A stretch of 21,223 nt of DNA from DASYAE01 sp036501535 (lineage in GTDB: Bacteria; Actinomycetota; Actinomycetes; Streptomycetales; Catenulisporaceae): NCBI GenBank assembly GCA_036501535.1, contig DASYAE010000047.1:1-21223 (forward strand). Reading direction: 5' to 3'. Every line of letters starts with the position of its first letter. Positions within the stretch are counted from its first letter, which is position 1. The notes under the pieces were generated by a model that saw only the letters and a program-made list of their open reading frames with translations, was not told where the DNA came from and made no database searches. Positions 1 through 6,173 of the stretch are shown piece after piece. Made by a program: the position numbers and the translations under genes.

Positions 1-1
1 C

Positions 2-688
2 TCGATGTCCCCGACGCTGGAGCTGATGCTCTCCTCGCACCCGGACACGTTCCTGTCCCAGGCCTCGGCGGCCAACGAGGCGGCGCAGGCCGAGAACCTG
101 GCGCTGACCTCGCTCAAGCAGCAGCAGGCCGAGCTCAAGACGATGCAGGCGGAGGCGAACAGCCGCTACTCCGAGGTGCAGTCCGTGGAGAGCCAGGCGA
201 CCGCCTACAAGCAGCAGATCGTCAGCCAGTTCGAGCAGGCCCAGACCCTGCTGGCGCAGCTGAGCTACCAGCAGCAGCAGTCCTTCGACTACAGCCCGGT
301 GACGCAGGCCCAGATCGACGCGCTGCCGCAGGTCGGCGGCCGGGCCGGCGCGGCCATCGCCTTCGCCGCCGCGCAGATCGGCAAGCCGTACCAGTGGGGC
401 GGCACCGGCGACCCGAGCTACGACTGCTCCGGGCTGACCCAGGCCGCGTGGGCGGCGGGCGGCGTCGACCTGCCGCGGGTCACCTACGACCAGGTCGACT
501 CCGGCTACGCGGTGCCGGCGATCGAGGCCGACCTCCAGCCGGGGGACCTGGTCTTCTACCTCGACAACGCGCACGTCGCGATCTACGTCGGCAACGGCAT
601 AATCATCCAGGCGCCGGAGACCGGCTCGGACATCGGCTACGCGGACTGGAACGAGCTGCCGATCTCCGCGGTCCGCCGGGTGGACTGA
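2..688 (+). CDS. NlpC/P60 family cell-wall hydrolase, 5' end cut by window edge
   Basis: Probable peptidoglycan D,L-endopeptidase acting outside the cell. The frame is open to the window edge, so the N-terminus (presumably with a signal peptide) is missing; the first ATG at 5 is unlikely to be the true start. Numbering from that Met, residues ~15-95 are Gln/Ala/Glu-rich with a coiled-coil look, as in RipA-like and Streptomyces NlpC/P60 proteins. The NlpC/P60 domain fills ~110-227: the QIGKPYQWGG motif, catalytic Cys141 in YDCSGL, and His190 in NAHVAIYVG. The third triad position, usually His or Glu in a V-H-A-P type motif, is Gln202 here (IIQAP). The protein ends soon after the domain, as is usual. 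It is followed by a short hairpin and then by genes on the other strand. Family assignment is secure; the precise bond cleaved is inference. Confidence 0.93.
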   Translation, partial: SMSPTLELMLSSHPDTFLSQASAANEAAQAENLALTSLKQQQAELKTMQAEANSRYSEVQSVESQATAYKQQIVSQFEQAQTLLAQLSYQQQQSFDYSPVTQAQIDALPQVGGRAGAAIAFAAAQIGKPYQWGGTGDPSYDCSGLTQAAWAAGGVDLPRVTYDQVDSGYAVPAIEADLQPGDLVFYLDNAHVAIYVGNGIIIQAPETGSDIGYADWNELPISAVRRVD

Positions 689-697
689 GCCCGAGCG

Positions 698-714
698 GCA
701 GCCTGGCCGGCTGC
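698..714 (+). terminator. Short hairpin after the NlpC/P60 gene
   Basis: Inverted repeat with 6-bp perfect arms GCAGCC and GGCTGC around a 5-nt loop, 10 bp after the stop codon. There is no T-run, as is common in GC-rich actinomycetes. It lies between convergent genes, so it could serve either strand. Confidence 0.4.
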
Positions 715-736
715 GCGGACCCGGCGCGTATCGCGG

Positions 737-1249
737 TCAGTCGATGAACGTGCTGCGACGCTCGATCAGCACGACGTTGCGCCAGACGCCGTGGTGCTGC
801 CCGATGCGCTCGCGCGTGCCGACGACGCGGAAGCCGCAGCGCTCGTGCAGGGCCAGGCTGGCGGCGTTCTCCGGGAAGATGCCGGACTGGATGGTCCAGA
901 TCCCGGCCGCCTCGGTCGAGCCGATCAGGGCGCGCAGGAGCGCGGTGGCGATTCCCCGGCCCCGGGCGTCCGGGTGGACGTAGACGGAGTGCTCGATGAC
1001 CCCGGCGTAGACGCAGCGGTCCGAGATGGACGTGGCGGCGATCCACCCGAGCACGCGGCCCTCGGCGTCGAGCGTGACGTGGCGGTGGTCGGCCAGCTTC
1101 GCGGCGTTGAACCGCTCCCAGGCGGGCGCCGCGGTCTCGAAGGTGGCGTTGCCCTCGTCGATGCCGGCCTGGTAGATCGCCAGCACGTCGGCGGCGTGCG
1201 CCGGCCGCATCGGCGCGAGGGTGAGATCTGCGGCGGCGGGCGTGGTCAT
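737..1249 (-). CDS. arsN1: GNAT N-acetyltransferase, ArsN1/phosphinothricin acetyltransferase-like
   Basis: Predicted 170-aa cytoplasmic acetyltransferase that would acetylate the amino group of arsinothricin or phosphinothricin-type glutamate analogues with acetyl-CoA. Visible features: the AcCoA-binding motif V-x5-RGRGIA at 91-101, Glu87 in IEHSVYV (aligned by eye with Glu88 of Bar/PAT) and His153 in QHHGVW (aligned with PAT His137). The motif GIWTIQSGIFPEN is typical of the PAT/ArsN branch. The ATG overlaps the arsR stop as ATGA, so the two genes are translationally coupled; this coupling to an arsenic repressor favours ArsN1 over a generic Pat. The start at 1249 is fixed by that overlap. 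Family membership is clear; the substrate is inferred from the neighbourhood, and a methionine sulfoximine/PPT acetyltransferase is the main alternative. Confidence 0.82.
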   Translation of the reverse strand: MTTPAAADLTLAPMRPAHAADVLAIYQAGIDEGNATFETAAPAWERFNAAKLADHRHVTLDAEGRVLGWIAATSISDRCVYAGVIEHSVYVHPDARGRGIATALLRALIGSTEAAGIWTIQSGIFPENAASLALHERCGFRVVGTRERIGQHHGVWRNVVLIERRSTFID

Positions 1250-1644
1250 GCGGTCGCTCCGATACGGGTCGGTGCTGTTGCTGTGACCGCGGCGTCGGGG
1301 CCGGGGTCGAGCAGGGCGCCGAGCCGGCGCAGCGCGTCCGGCAGCACCCAGTAGTAGACCCAGGTGCCGCGCCGCTCGCAGTCGATCAGGCCGGCCTCGC
1401 GCAGGACCCGCAGATGGTGGCTGATCGTGGGCTGGGAGACGTCGAACGGGCCGGTCAGGTCGCACACGCAGGCCTCGCCGCCGGCGAGGGAGGCGATCAG
1501 CGAGAGCAGGCGCAGGCGCACCGGGTCCGCGAGCGCCTTGAACCCGGCGGCCAGCGACTTCGCGTCGGCCTCGGACAGTGGCTCGCGCGTCATCGGGGCG
1601 CAGCAGGCGGCCGGCTGGAGGACCGGCAGCTCGTTCTTCGACAT
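1246..1644 (-). CDS. arsR: ArsR-family arsenic-responsive repressor
   Basis: 132-aa winged-helix metalloregulator that represses its own operon until As(III) or a trivalent organoarsenical binds. Visible: N-terminal Cys pair C14-C15 in PAACCAP, C59 and C61 in the ACVCDL motif, and recognition helix DVSQPTISHHLRVLREAG at ~68-85. The combination of an N-terminal Cys pair with a Cys near the HTH resembles the actinobacterial As(III) site known from Corynebacterium glutamicum ArsR (two N-terminal Cys plus one from the partner subunit); which Cys bind here is inference. I chose ATG 1644 over an upstream ATG (1710) because homologues begin near MSKN...LQP and a -10-like element lies 6 nt before it. 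Transcribed with the acetyltransferase (4-bp overlap) and divergent from arsI. Confidence 0.93.
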   Translation of the reverse strand: MSKNELPVLQPAACCAPMTREPLSEADAKSLAAGFKALADPVRLRLLSLIASLAGGEACVCDLTGPFDVSQPTISHHLRVLREAGLIDCERRGTWVYYWVLPDALRRLGALLDPGPDAAVTATAPTRIGATA

Positions 1645-1650
1645 GCATCT

Positions 1651-1679
1651 ATATTGACAGTCGCCGATGCAGCGGGCAA
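1651..1679 (-). promoter_or_regulatory. Probable leaderless arsR promoter
   Basis: On the minus strand a -35-like TTGCCC (1679-1674) and a -10-like CAATAT (1656-1651) are separated by 17 bp, and exactly 6 nt separate the -10 from the ATG at 1644. This puts the transcript start at or next to the start codon. On the plus strand the same stretch holds a perfect TTGACA (1654-1659), but I see no convincing -10 for it. Confidence 0.5.
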
Positions 1680-1691
1680 GCTCACCTTGGA

Positions 1692-1705
1692 TAGACGAAC
1701 GTCTA
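1692..1705. promoter_or_regulatory. Palindromic operator candidate TAGACG-AA-CGTCTA
   Basis: Perfect 6-bp inverted repeat with a 2-bp spacer, between the divergent arsR and arsI genes and 20 bp before the arsI start. It overlaps TCTAAT, a possible arsI -10. By position it is the best candidate ArsR site, although such short dyads are also typical of TetR operators. Confidence 0.5.
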
Positions 1706-1724
1706 ATCAAAGGAGCTGTGCAGC

Positions 1725-2219
1725 ATGTCCCGTGTCCAACTCGCCCTTCGCGTGGCCGACCTGGAGGGCTCGATCGCCTTCTACAGCAAGCTGTTCGGCA
1801 CCGGTCCGGCCAAGCGCCGCCCCGGTTACGCCAACTTCGCCGTCGCCGAGCCGCCGCTCAAGCTCGTCCTGATCGAAGGGACGGCGGACGAGCCGACCCG
1901 GATCGACCACCTCGGCGTCGAGGTCGAGGACACGGCGAAGGTGACCGCCGCAGCCGGCCGGCTGTCCGGGCAGGGGCTGGCCACCGAAGCCGAGGAGAAC
2001 ACCGCCTGCTGTTATGCGGTGCAGGACAAGGTGTGGGTGACCGGGCCCGGCCGCGAGCGCTGGGAGGTCTACACCGTGCTGGCCGACGTCGGCGCCGACC
2101 TCGAGGGGCAGACCGGCGGCGCAGCAACCTGCGATCAGACCGCGTGCTCCTGCGATGCGCCTGAGCAGGTCGCCGAGGCTGTCCGAGCCGAACCTGCGGC
2201 GACCCGGCCGGCGCGCTAG
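1725..2219 (+). CDS. arsI: ArsI/CadI-type VOC dioxygenase (C-As lyase)
   Basis: 164-aa vicinal oxygen chelate protein, predicted Fe(II)-dependent dioxygenase that breaks the C-As bond of trivalent organoarsenicals (MAs(III), roxarsone-type), releasing As(III). The N-terminus MSRVQLALRVADLE and the motif KPGYANFAV-like RRPGYANFAVAEPPLKLVL are hallmarks of ArsI/CadI. Likely metal ligands are Q5, H62 and E114, and the arsenic-binding pair is C95-C96 in NTACCYAVQDKVW; the spacing equals that recalled for Thermomonospora curvata ArsI (Q8, H65, E117, C98, C99). After the fold ends (~120) a 40-residue tail carries three more Cys (136, 141, 143). AAAGGAG at 1709-1715 sits 9 nt before the ATG. The stop overlaps that of the convergent TetR gene. 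Cadmium induction (CadI) is the alternative role in this family. Confidence 0.93.
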   Translation: MSRVQLALRVADLEGSIAFYSKLFGTGPAKRRPGYANFAVAEPPLKLVLIEGTADEPTRIDHLGVEVEDTAKVTAAAGRLSGQGLATEAEENTACCYAVQDKVWVTGPGRERWEVYTVLADVGADLEGQTGGAATCDQTACSCDAPEQVAEAVRAEPAATRPAR

Positions 2220-2842
2220 TCGGTCGGCACCGCGCCGGACTTCATGAGGGAATGGATGTAAGGGCTCAGCAGGTCAGTGATCTGATCCGGTGTCGCGGCA
2301 CGCAAGCCGTCGAGCTGCAACAGATGGCGGGCGATCACGGTGCCGAGTGTGATCGCGCCGATCAACCCGGCGCGGACCTCTGCGTCGTCCGCGGGGATCG
2401 CCGCGGCCAGTTCGGCCCCCTGGCGGTTGGCCGAGGCGCGTACGCGGGCCGCGGCGTCGGGATGGGTGATCGAGCGCAGCATGGCCAGGGTCGAGACGGG
2501 CTCGGTGCTGAGCTTCTCGGACAGCGAGGCGAGGATGCGCCCGGCGACCTCATCGGGGTCGCCGGGTCCGAGGTCGTCCGCGGGCATCGCGGCGACTTTG
2601 TCGAACAACTGCTGCTTGGAGCCGTAGTAGCGCATGACCAGGCCGGGGTCGGCGCGCGCGGCGGCGGCGACGGCGCGGATCGTGGTGCGCTCGTAGCCGG
2701 CCTCGGCGAACAGCTTCCGCGCGGCGCCGAGAATGCGCTGCTCGGTCTGCTGGCGTCGGCGGGCGCGGACGCCCGGGGCGGCGGGCGCGGACCGGCTCTG
2801 CCCGATCTGTTGGCTCTGTCCAGGAGAGACAGGGCGCTGCAC
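2216..2842 (-). CDS. TetR/AcrR-family transcriptional regulator
   Basis: 208-aa one-component repressor with an N-terminal HTH at ~33-80 (RILGAARKLFAEAGYERTTI ... GLVMRYYGSKQQLF) and a C-terminal ligand domain of the kind that ends in IHSLMKSG. I start it at GTG 2842 (VQRPVSPGQS) because this gives the usual family length; an ATG at 2956 would add a low-complexity Arg/Pro leader and overlap the divergent gene. Only 35 bp then separate it from the NmrA-like gene, so autoregulation and control of that neighbour are likely (inference). Its stop shares a CTAG with the arsI stop on the other strand. The ligand is unknown. Confidence 0.87.
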   Translation of the reverse strand: MQRPVSPGQSQQIGQSRSAPAAPGVRARRRQQTEQRILGAARKLFAEAGYERTTIRAVAAAARADPGLVMRYYGSKQQLFDKVAAMPADDLGPGDPDEVAGRILASLSEKLSTEPVSTLAMLRSITHPDAAARVRASANRQGAELAAAIPADDAEVRAGLIGAITLGTVIARHLLQLDGLRAATPDQITDLLSPYIHSLMKSGAVPTD

Positions 2843-2877
2843 CGACCGGGCCCGCGGCGGAAGCCGGGCCGGTCCTG

Positions 2878-3744
2878 GTGATCGGCGGCACCGGGACGAC
2901 CGGGCGCCGCGTGGCCGCGCAACTTCATCGTCGTGGTGTGCAGATGCGCATCGCAACGCGGCATCCGGGGAGCGTGCCGCCGGACGCCGTCGGCACGGCG
3001 GTGGTGTTCGACTGGAACGAACCCGAGAGCTATCCGGCTGCCGTGGCGGGGGCAGAGCGTGTCTACCTTCTGCGACCGCCTGGCGTCGGCAGCGATGCGC
3101 TCGGGAAGGTTGAGCGTTTCCTGGCCGAGGCTGATCACGCCGGCGTGCGCCGCGTCGTGCTGCTGCATTCGACGGCCACGGGGCCGGCCAGCATGCCGGA
3201 GATCGCGGACTTGGTGGAGCGCTCCATGCCGGAATGGGCCGTCATCTGCCCATCGTGGTTCATGCAGAACCTCACGGGTGACCACCCCACGGCCCGCGCC
3301 ATACGTCGTGACGGCGAGATCGCCACCGCGACCGGAGCGGGCCGGGTCGGCTTCATCGACGCCGACGACATCGCCGCCACCGCGACCGAACTCCTGCTCG
3401 CCGCGGGTCCGCCGAATGCCCGCTTCACGCTGACCGGGCCCGATGCGCTGAGCTATCCGCAGGTCGCCGCGATCATCAGCGAGGCCTGCGGCCGGCCGGT
3501 CCGCCACCTGGATCTGAGCCCTGACGAGCTGGCGAAGCGCTGGGTCGCGGCCGGACTGCCGGAGCCGCTCGCCCGCCTCGCCGCCGACGCGGATCTCGCG
3601 ATCAGGGAAGGCGGGCAGGACTTCACCACGAGCACCGTCGAAGAGGTCTGCGGCCGGCCGCCGCGGTCGTTGCGCGACTTCGCGCACGCGCACCGCGACG
3701 CCTGGTCGGCCGAACGCCGCTATCCGGTGAAGTCCGAGGCATGA
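2878..3744 (+). CDS. NmrA-like NAD(P)-binding oxidoreductase
   Basis: 288-aa atypical short-chain dehydrogenase. The Rossmann glycine motif GGTGTTG is at residues 3-9, followed by typical NmrA/azoreductase-like features: RHPGSVP, VYLLRPPG, VVLLHST, PSWFMQNL, and FIDADDIAATATELL. Such proteins bind NAD(P)(H) and act as quinone/carbonyl reductases or redox sensors; the substrate is not evident. The only start-like codon in frame upstream of the glycine motif is GTG 2878 (no ATG or GTG back to at least 2700), leaving an unusually short first beta strand and no clear SD; CTG 2875 is possible. Divergent from the TetR gene 35 bp away, which probably controls it. It ends next to an MmyB-type regulator remnant. 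Confidence 0.85.
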   Translation: MIGGTGTTGRRVAAQLHRRGVQMRIATRHPGSVPPDAVGTAVVFDWNEPESYPAAVAGAERVYLLRPPGVGSDALGKVERFLAEADHAGVRRVVLLHSTATGPASMPEIADLVERSMPEWAVICPSWFMQNLTGDHPTARAIRRDGEIATATGAGRVGFIDADDIAATATELLLAAGPPNARFTLTGPDALSYPQVAAIISEACGRPVRHLDLSPDELAKRWVAAGLPEPLARLAADADLAIREGGQDFTTSTVEEVCGRPPRSLRDFAHAHRDAWSAERRYPVKSEA

Positions 3745-3778
3745 TCGGCCGCCCAGTCGGCGAAGGTGCGCGCCGGGC

Positions 3779-3961
3779 GGCCGGTATCCGGACGATCCCG
3801 ACATGCGCTCGCTCGTCGGCGAGCTGGACCTCGATCTCGACGTGCTCGGCGTTCCCAGCTGTGACCTGCGCCTCGTCCTGCACACGGCTGCGGCCGGAAC
3901 GCCCACGCACCGCGCCCTGCGCCGGCTGAGGGCCGCCGCCGGGATCTTCGCCGCGGGCTGA
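3779..3961 (+). pseudogene. Remnant of an XRE/MmyB-type regulator (C-terminal end)
   Basis: In frame with position 3743 the sequence reads GRYPDDPDMRSLVGEL and then DLDLDVLGVPSCDLRLVLHT, ending AAGIFAAG-stop at 3959-3961. These match the two ends of the MmyB-like ligand domain of actinobacterial XRE regulators (AGRYPDDP...LVGEL, and the final HPVVGEL-L-YE-L-LPGD..LVVYTAEPG segment), but the middle of the domain, including the usual ARHDV stretch, is missing. There is no HTH part upstream because the NmrA-like gene lies there. I read it as a fragment with an internal deletion. MmyB regulators commonly neighbour such oxidoreductases, so an ancestral regulator-reductase pair is plausible. Confidence 0.6.
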
Positions 3962-4099
3962 CCGGCCTGCGCGAAACGTCTCAAAGTATGGTCCACATGC
4001 TGATCCAAGTTGGACTGACCGGCGGTGCGGATGGCACGCTCCTGTAAGGACCGCCCCACGAATGTCCGAATTGTGGGGGCACTGAGCGAAGGACTCCGG

Positions 4100-5866
4100 A
4101 TGACCGAGTCGAGCACGCCCCAGTCCGCCGCCCCCGCAGCCGCGGGCAGCGCCGGAGCCGCGGCGGACTCCACTGCGCCCAAGCCGGGCGTCGTCCGCAG
4201 CCACCAGGTCCGGCGGCACCGCGGCGAGGGCCAGTGGGCCCGCGGCCACCTCACCCCGCTGAACGGGAACGAGCAGACCAAGAAGGACGACGACGGGCTC
4301 AACGTGCGGGCCCGGATCGAGAACATCTACTCGGTGCGCGGCTTCCACTCCATCGACGGCGCCGACCTGCGCGGCCGGATGCGCTGGTGGGGCCTCTACA
4401 CCCAGCGCCGGCCCGGGATCGACGGCGGCAAGACCGCCATCCTGGAGCCCGAGGAGCTCGACGACGAGTACTTCATGCTGCGGGTCCGGATCGACGGCGG
4501 CCGGCTGACCGTCGCGCAGCTGCGCGCCATCGCAGAGGTCTCCGTCACCTACGCGCGCGGCACCGCCGACGTGACCGACCGGCAGAACATCCAGCTGCAC
4601 TGGATCCGGATCGAGGACGTGCCGGCGATCTGGCGGATCCTCGAGGGCGTGGGCCTGCAGACCACCGAGGCCTGCGGCGACACCCCGCGGGTCATCCTCG
4701 GCTCGCCGGTGGCCGGCGTGGCCAAGGACGAGGTCCTGGACGCGACCCCCGCGGTCGAGGAGCTCAACCGGCGCTTCATCGGCTCCAAGGACTTCTCCAA
4801 CCTGCCGCGCAAGTTCAAGACGGCGGTGTCCGGCATGCAGGACGTCGTGCACGAGACGAACGACGTCTCCTTCGTCGGCGTGGTGCACCCGGAGCTCGGC
4901 CCCGGCTTCGACCTGTGGGTCGGCGGCGGGCTGTCCACCAATCCGCAGTTCGCCAAGCGGCTCGGCGCCTTCGTCCCGATCGGGGACGTGGCCGAGGTGT
5001 GGGCCGGGGTCTGCGGGATCTTCCGCGACTACGGCTACCGCCGGCTGCGCAACCGTGCCCGGATGAAGTTCCTGGTCGCGGACTGGGGCGCGGCGAAGTT
5101 CCGGGAGGTTCTGGAGACCGAGTACCTCGAGCGGCCGCTGGCCGACGGGCCCGCCCCGCCGTTCGTTCCGCCGGCCCAGCGCGACCACGTCGGCGTGCAC
5201 GAGCAGAAGGACGGCCGGTTCTACGTCGGCTTCGCCCCGCGGGTCGGCCGGATCGACGGCGCCGCGCTGGCCCGGGTCGCCGACCTGGCCGAGGAGGCCG
5301 GCTCGGACCGGATCCGCACCACCACCGACCAGAAGATGCTGATCCTGGACGTGCCCGAGGAGCGGGTCGAGGAGCTGGCCGGCGGCCTGAAGGAGCTGGA
5401 CCTGCAGGTGCGCCCCTCGGTCTTCCGCCGGCACACCATGGCCTGCACCGGGATCGAGTTCTGCAAGCTGGCCATCGTGGAGACCAAGGCGCTGGGCTCC
5501 GCCCTCGTCGACGAGCTGGAGAAGCGGCTGCCGGACTTCGACACCCCGGTGACCGTCAACGTCAACGGCTGCCCCAACTCCTGCGTCCGGATCCAGACCG
5601 CGGACATCGGGCTGAAGGGCCAGCTGGTGCTGGACCCGGCCAGCGGCCGGCAGGTCGAGGGCTTCCAGGTGCACCTCGGCGGCCACTACGGCTCCGACCT
5701 GGACGACGACGGCTCGTTCGGCCGCAAGGTGCGCGGGCTGAAGGTGACCGCGGCCGAGCTGCCGAACTACGTCGAGCGGGTGCTGCGGGCCTACCAGGCC
5801 GACCGGGCCGCGGGCGAGAGCTTCGCCGTGTGGACCGTGCGCGCGACCGAGGCGCAGCTGTCCTGA
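4100..5866 (+). CDS. nirA: Ferredoxin-dependent siroheme sulfite/nitrite reductase (NirA type)
   Basis: 588-aa cytoplasmic enzyme for six-electron reduction of sulfite to sulfide (or nitrite to ammonia) using ferredoxin. The four ligands of the siroheme-coupled [4Fe-4S] cluster are C449 and C455 (CTGIEFC) and C491 and C495 (NGCPNSC). Two ferrodoxin-like siroheme repeats precede each half. Tyr100 (GLYTQRR) and Cys192 (TTEACGDTPR) are 92 residues apart, the same spacing as the Tyr69-Cys161 crosslink of Mycobacterium tuberculosis NirA, which favours sulfite reductase. ATG 4100 is preferred (GAAGGA 6 nt upstream) over 4025; the first ~35 residues are an Ala/Pro/Ser-rich, probably disordered extension. 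No cysH, cysD/N or siroheme gene is adjacent, which is unusual because these often follow in actinobacteria. Confidence 0.93.
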   Translation: MTESSTPQSAAPAAAGSAGAAADSTAPKPGVVRSHQVRRHRGEGQWARGHLTPLNGNEQTKKDDDGLNVRARIENIYSVRGFHSIDGADLRGRMRWWGLYTQRRPGIDGGKTAILEPEELDDEYFMLRVRIDGGRLTVAQLRAIAEVSVTYARGTADVTDRQNIQLHWIRIEDVPAIWRILEGVGLQTTEACGDTPRVILGSPVAGVAKDEVLDATPAVEELNRRFIGSKDFSNLPRKFKTAVSGMQDVVHETNDVSFVGVVHPELGPGFDLWVGGGLSTNPQFAKRLGAFVPIGDVAEVWAGVCGIFRDYGYRRLRNRARMKFLVADWGAAKFREVLETEYLERPLADGPAPPFVPPAQRDHVGVHEQKDGRFYVGFAPRVGRIDGAALARVADLAEEAGSDRIRTTTDQKMLILDVPEERVEELAGGLKELDLQVRPSVFRRHTMACTGIEFCKLAIVETKALGSALVDELEKRLPDFDTPVTVNVNGCPNSCVRIQTADIGLKGQLVLDPASGRQVEGFQVHLGGHYGSDLDDDGSFGRKVRGLKVTAAELPNYVERVLRAYQADRAAGESFAVWTVRATEAQLS

Positions 5867-6173
5867 ATCGATCGGGCTTGGTCGAGCGGGCTTGGCCGAT
5901 CTGGCCCAGCCGGTCCGGCGAGCTGACGGGCTGTCGGATCCGCGGCTTTGCGCCCGATCCGTCCTGCGATCGTCCGGCCGGATCGGGCGATATGGTGGCG
6001 CCCGGGGCCGGTGGAGCGCATGCTGTGGTCCAAACCTGTCGCCGCGGCAGCCGTGCCGCGGCCCGGATCCGTGTCGCGGGACGCACCGCCTGTGATCTGA
6101 TGGTCCCGGAATGCGGTTGTCTGACGGGCCGGCGTCCACGGGGGCGCCGGCGGGGTGGTACGAGGAGTGGCCT
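5867..6173. other. Intergenic region between nirA and lacI
   Basis: 307 bp without a convincing gene. It holds a 14-bp direct repeat in tandem (5873-5886 and 5887-5900, CGGGCTTGG core, differing at 2 positions), a strong hairpin (listed separately) and the lacI leader. I see no CG-centred LacI palindrome here. Several frames stay open through it, but this is expected at this GC content. Confidence 0.6.
6041..6062 (+). terminator. Strong hairpin downstream of nirA
   Basis: Perfect 9-bp stem, arms GCCGCGGCA and TGCCGCGGC around a GCCG loop. It has no U-tract and lies about 175 bp after the nirA stop and 110 bp before lacI. It could end nirA readthrough or lie in the lacI leader. Confidence 0.45.

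Noticed and set aside
3741..3929. 62-codon frame starting with ATGA at the NmrA-like stop
   Set aside because: The start overlap looks tempting, but the product is Arg/Ser/Cys-rich and unlike anything known. A neighbouring frame in the same stretch reads as an MmyB domain fragment.
4025..4099. In-frame upstream ATG for nirA, or a cysteine-containing leader peptide
   Set aside because: ATG 4100 has a good SD and the extra 25 residues are not family-like. The other small frame in the leader (ATG at about 3988) encodes no Cys, so there is no support for cysteine attenuation.
5892..6095. Small plus-strand frame in the nirA-lacI gap
   Set aside because: No SD, no domain, Arg-rich composition; other frames are equally open.
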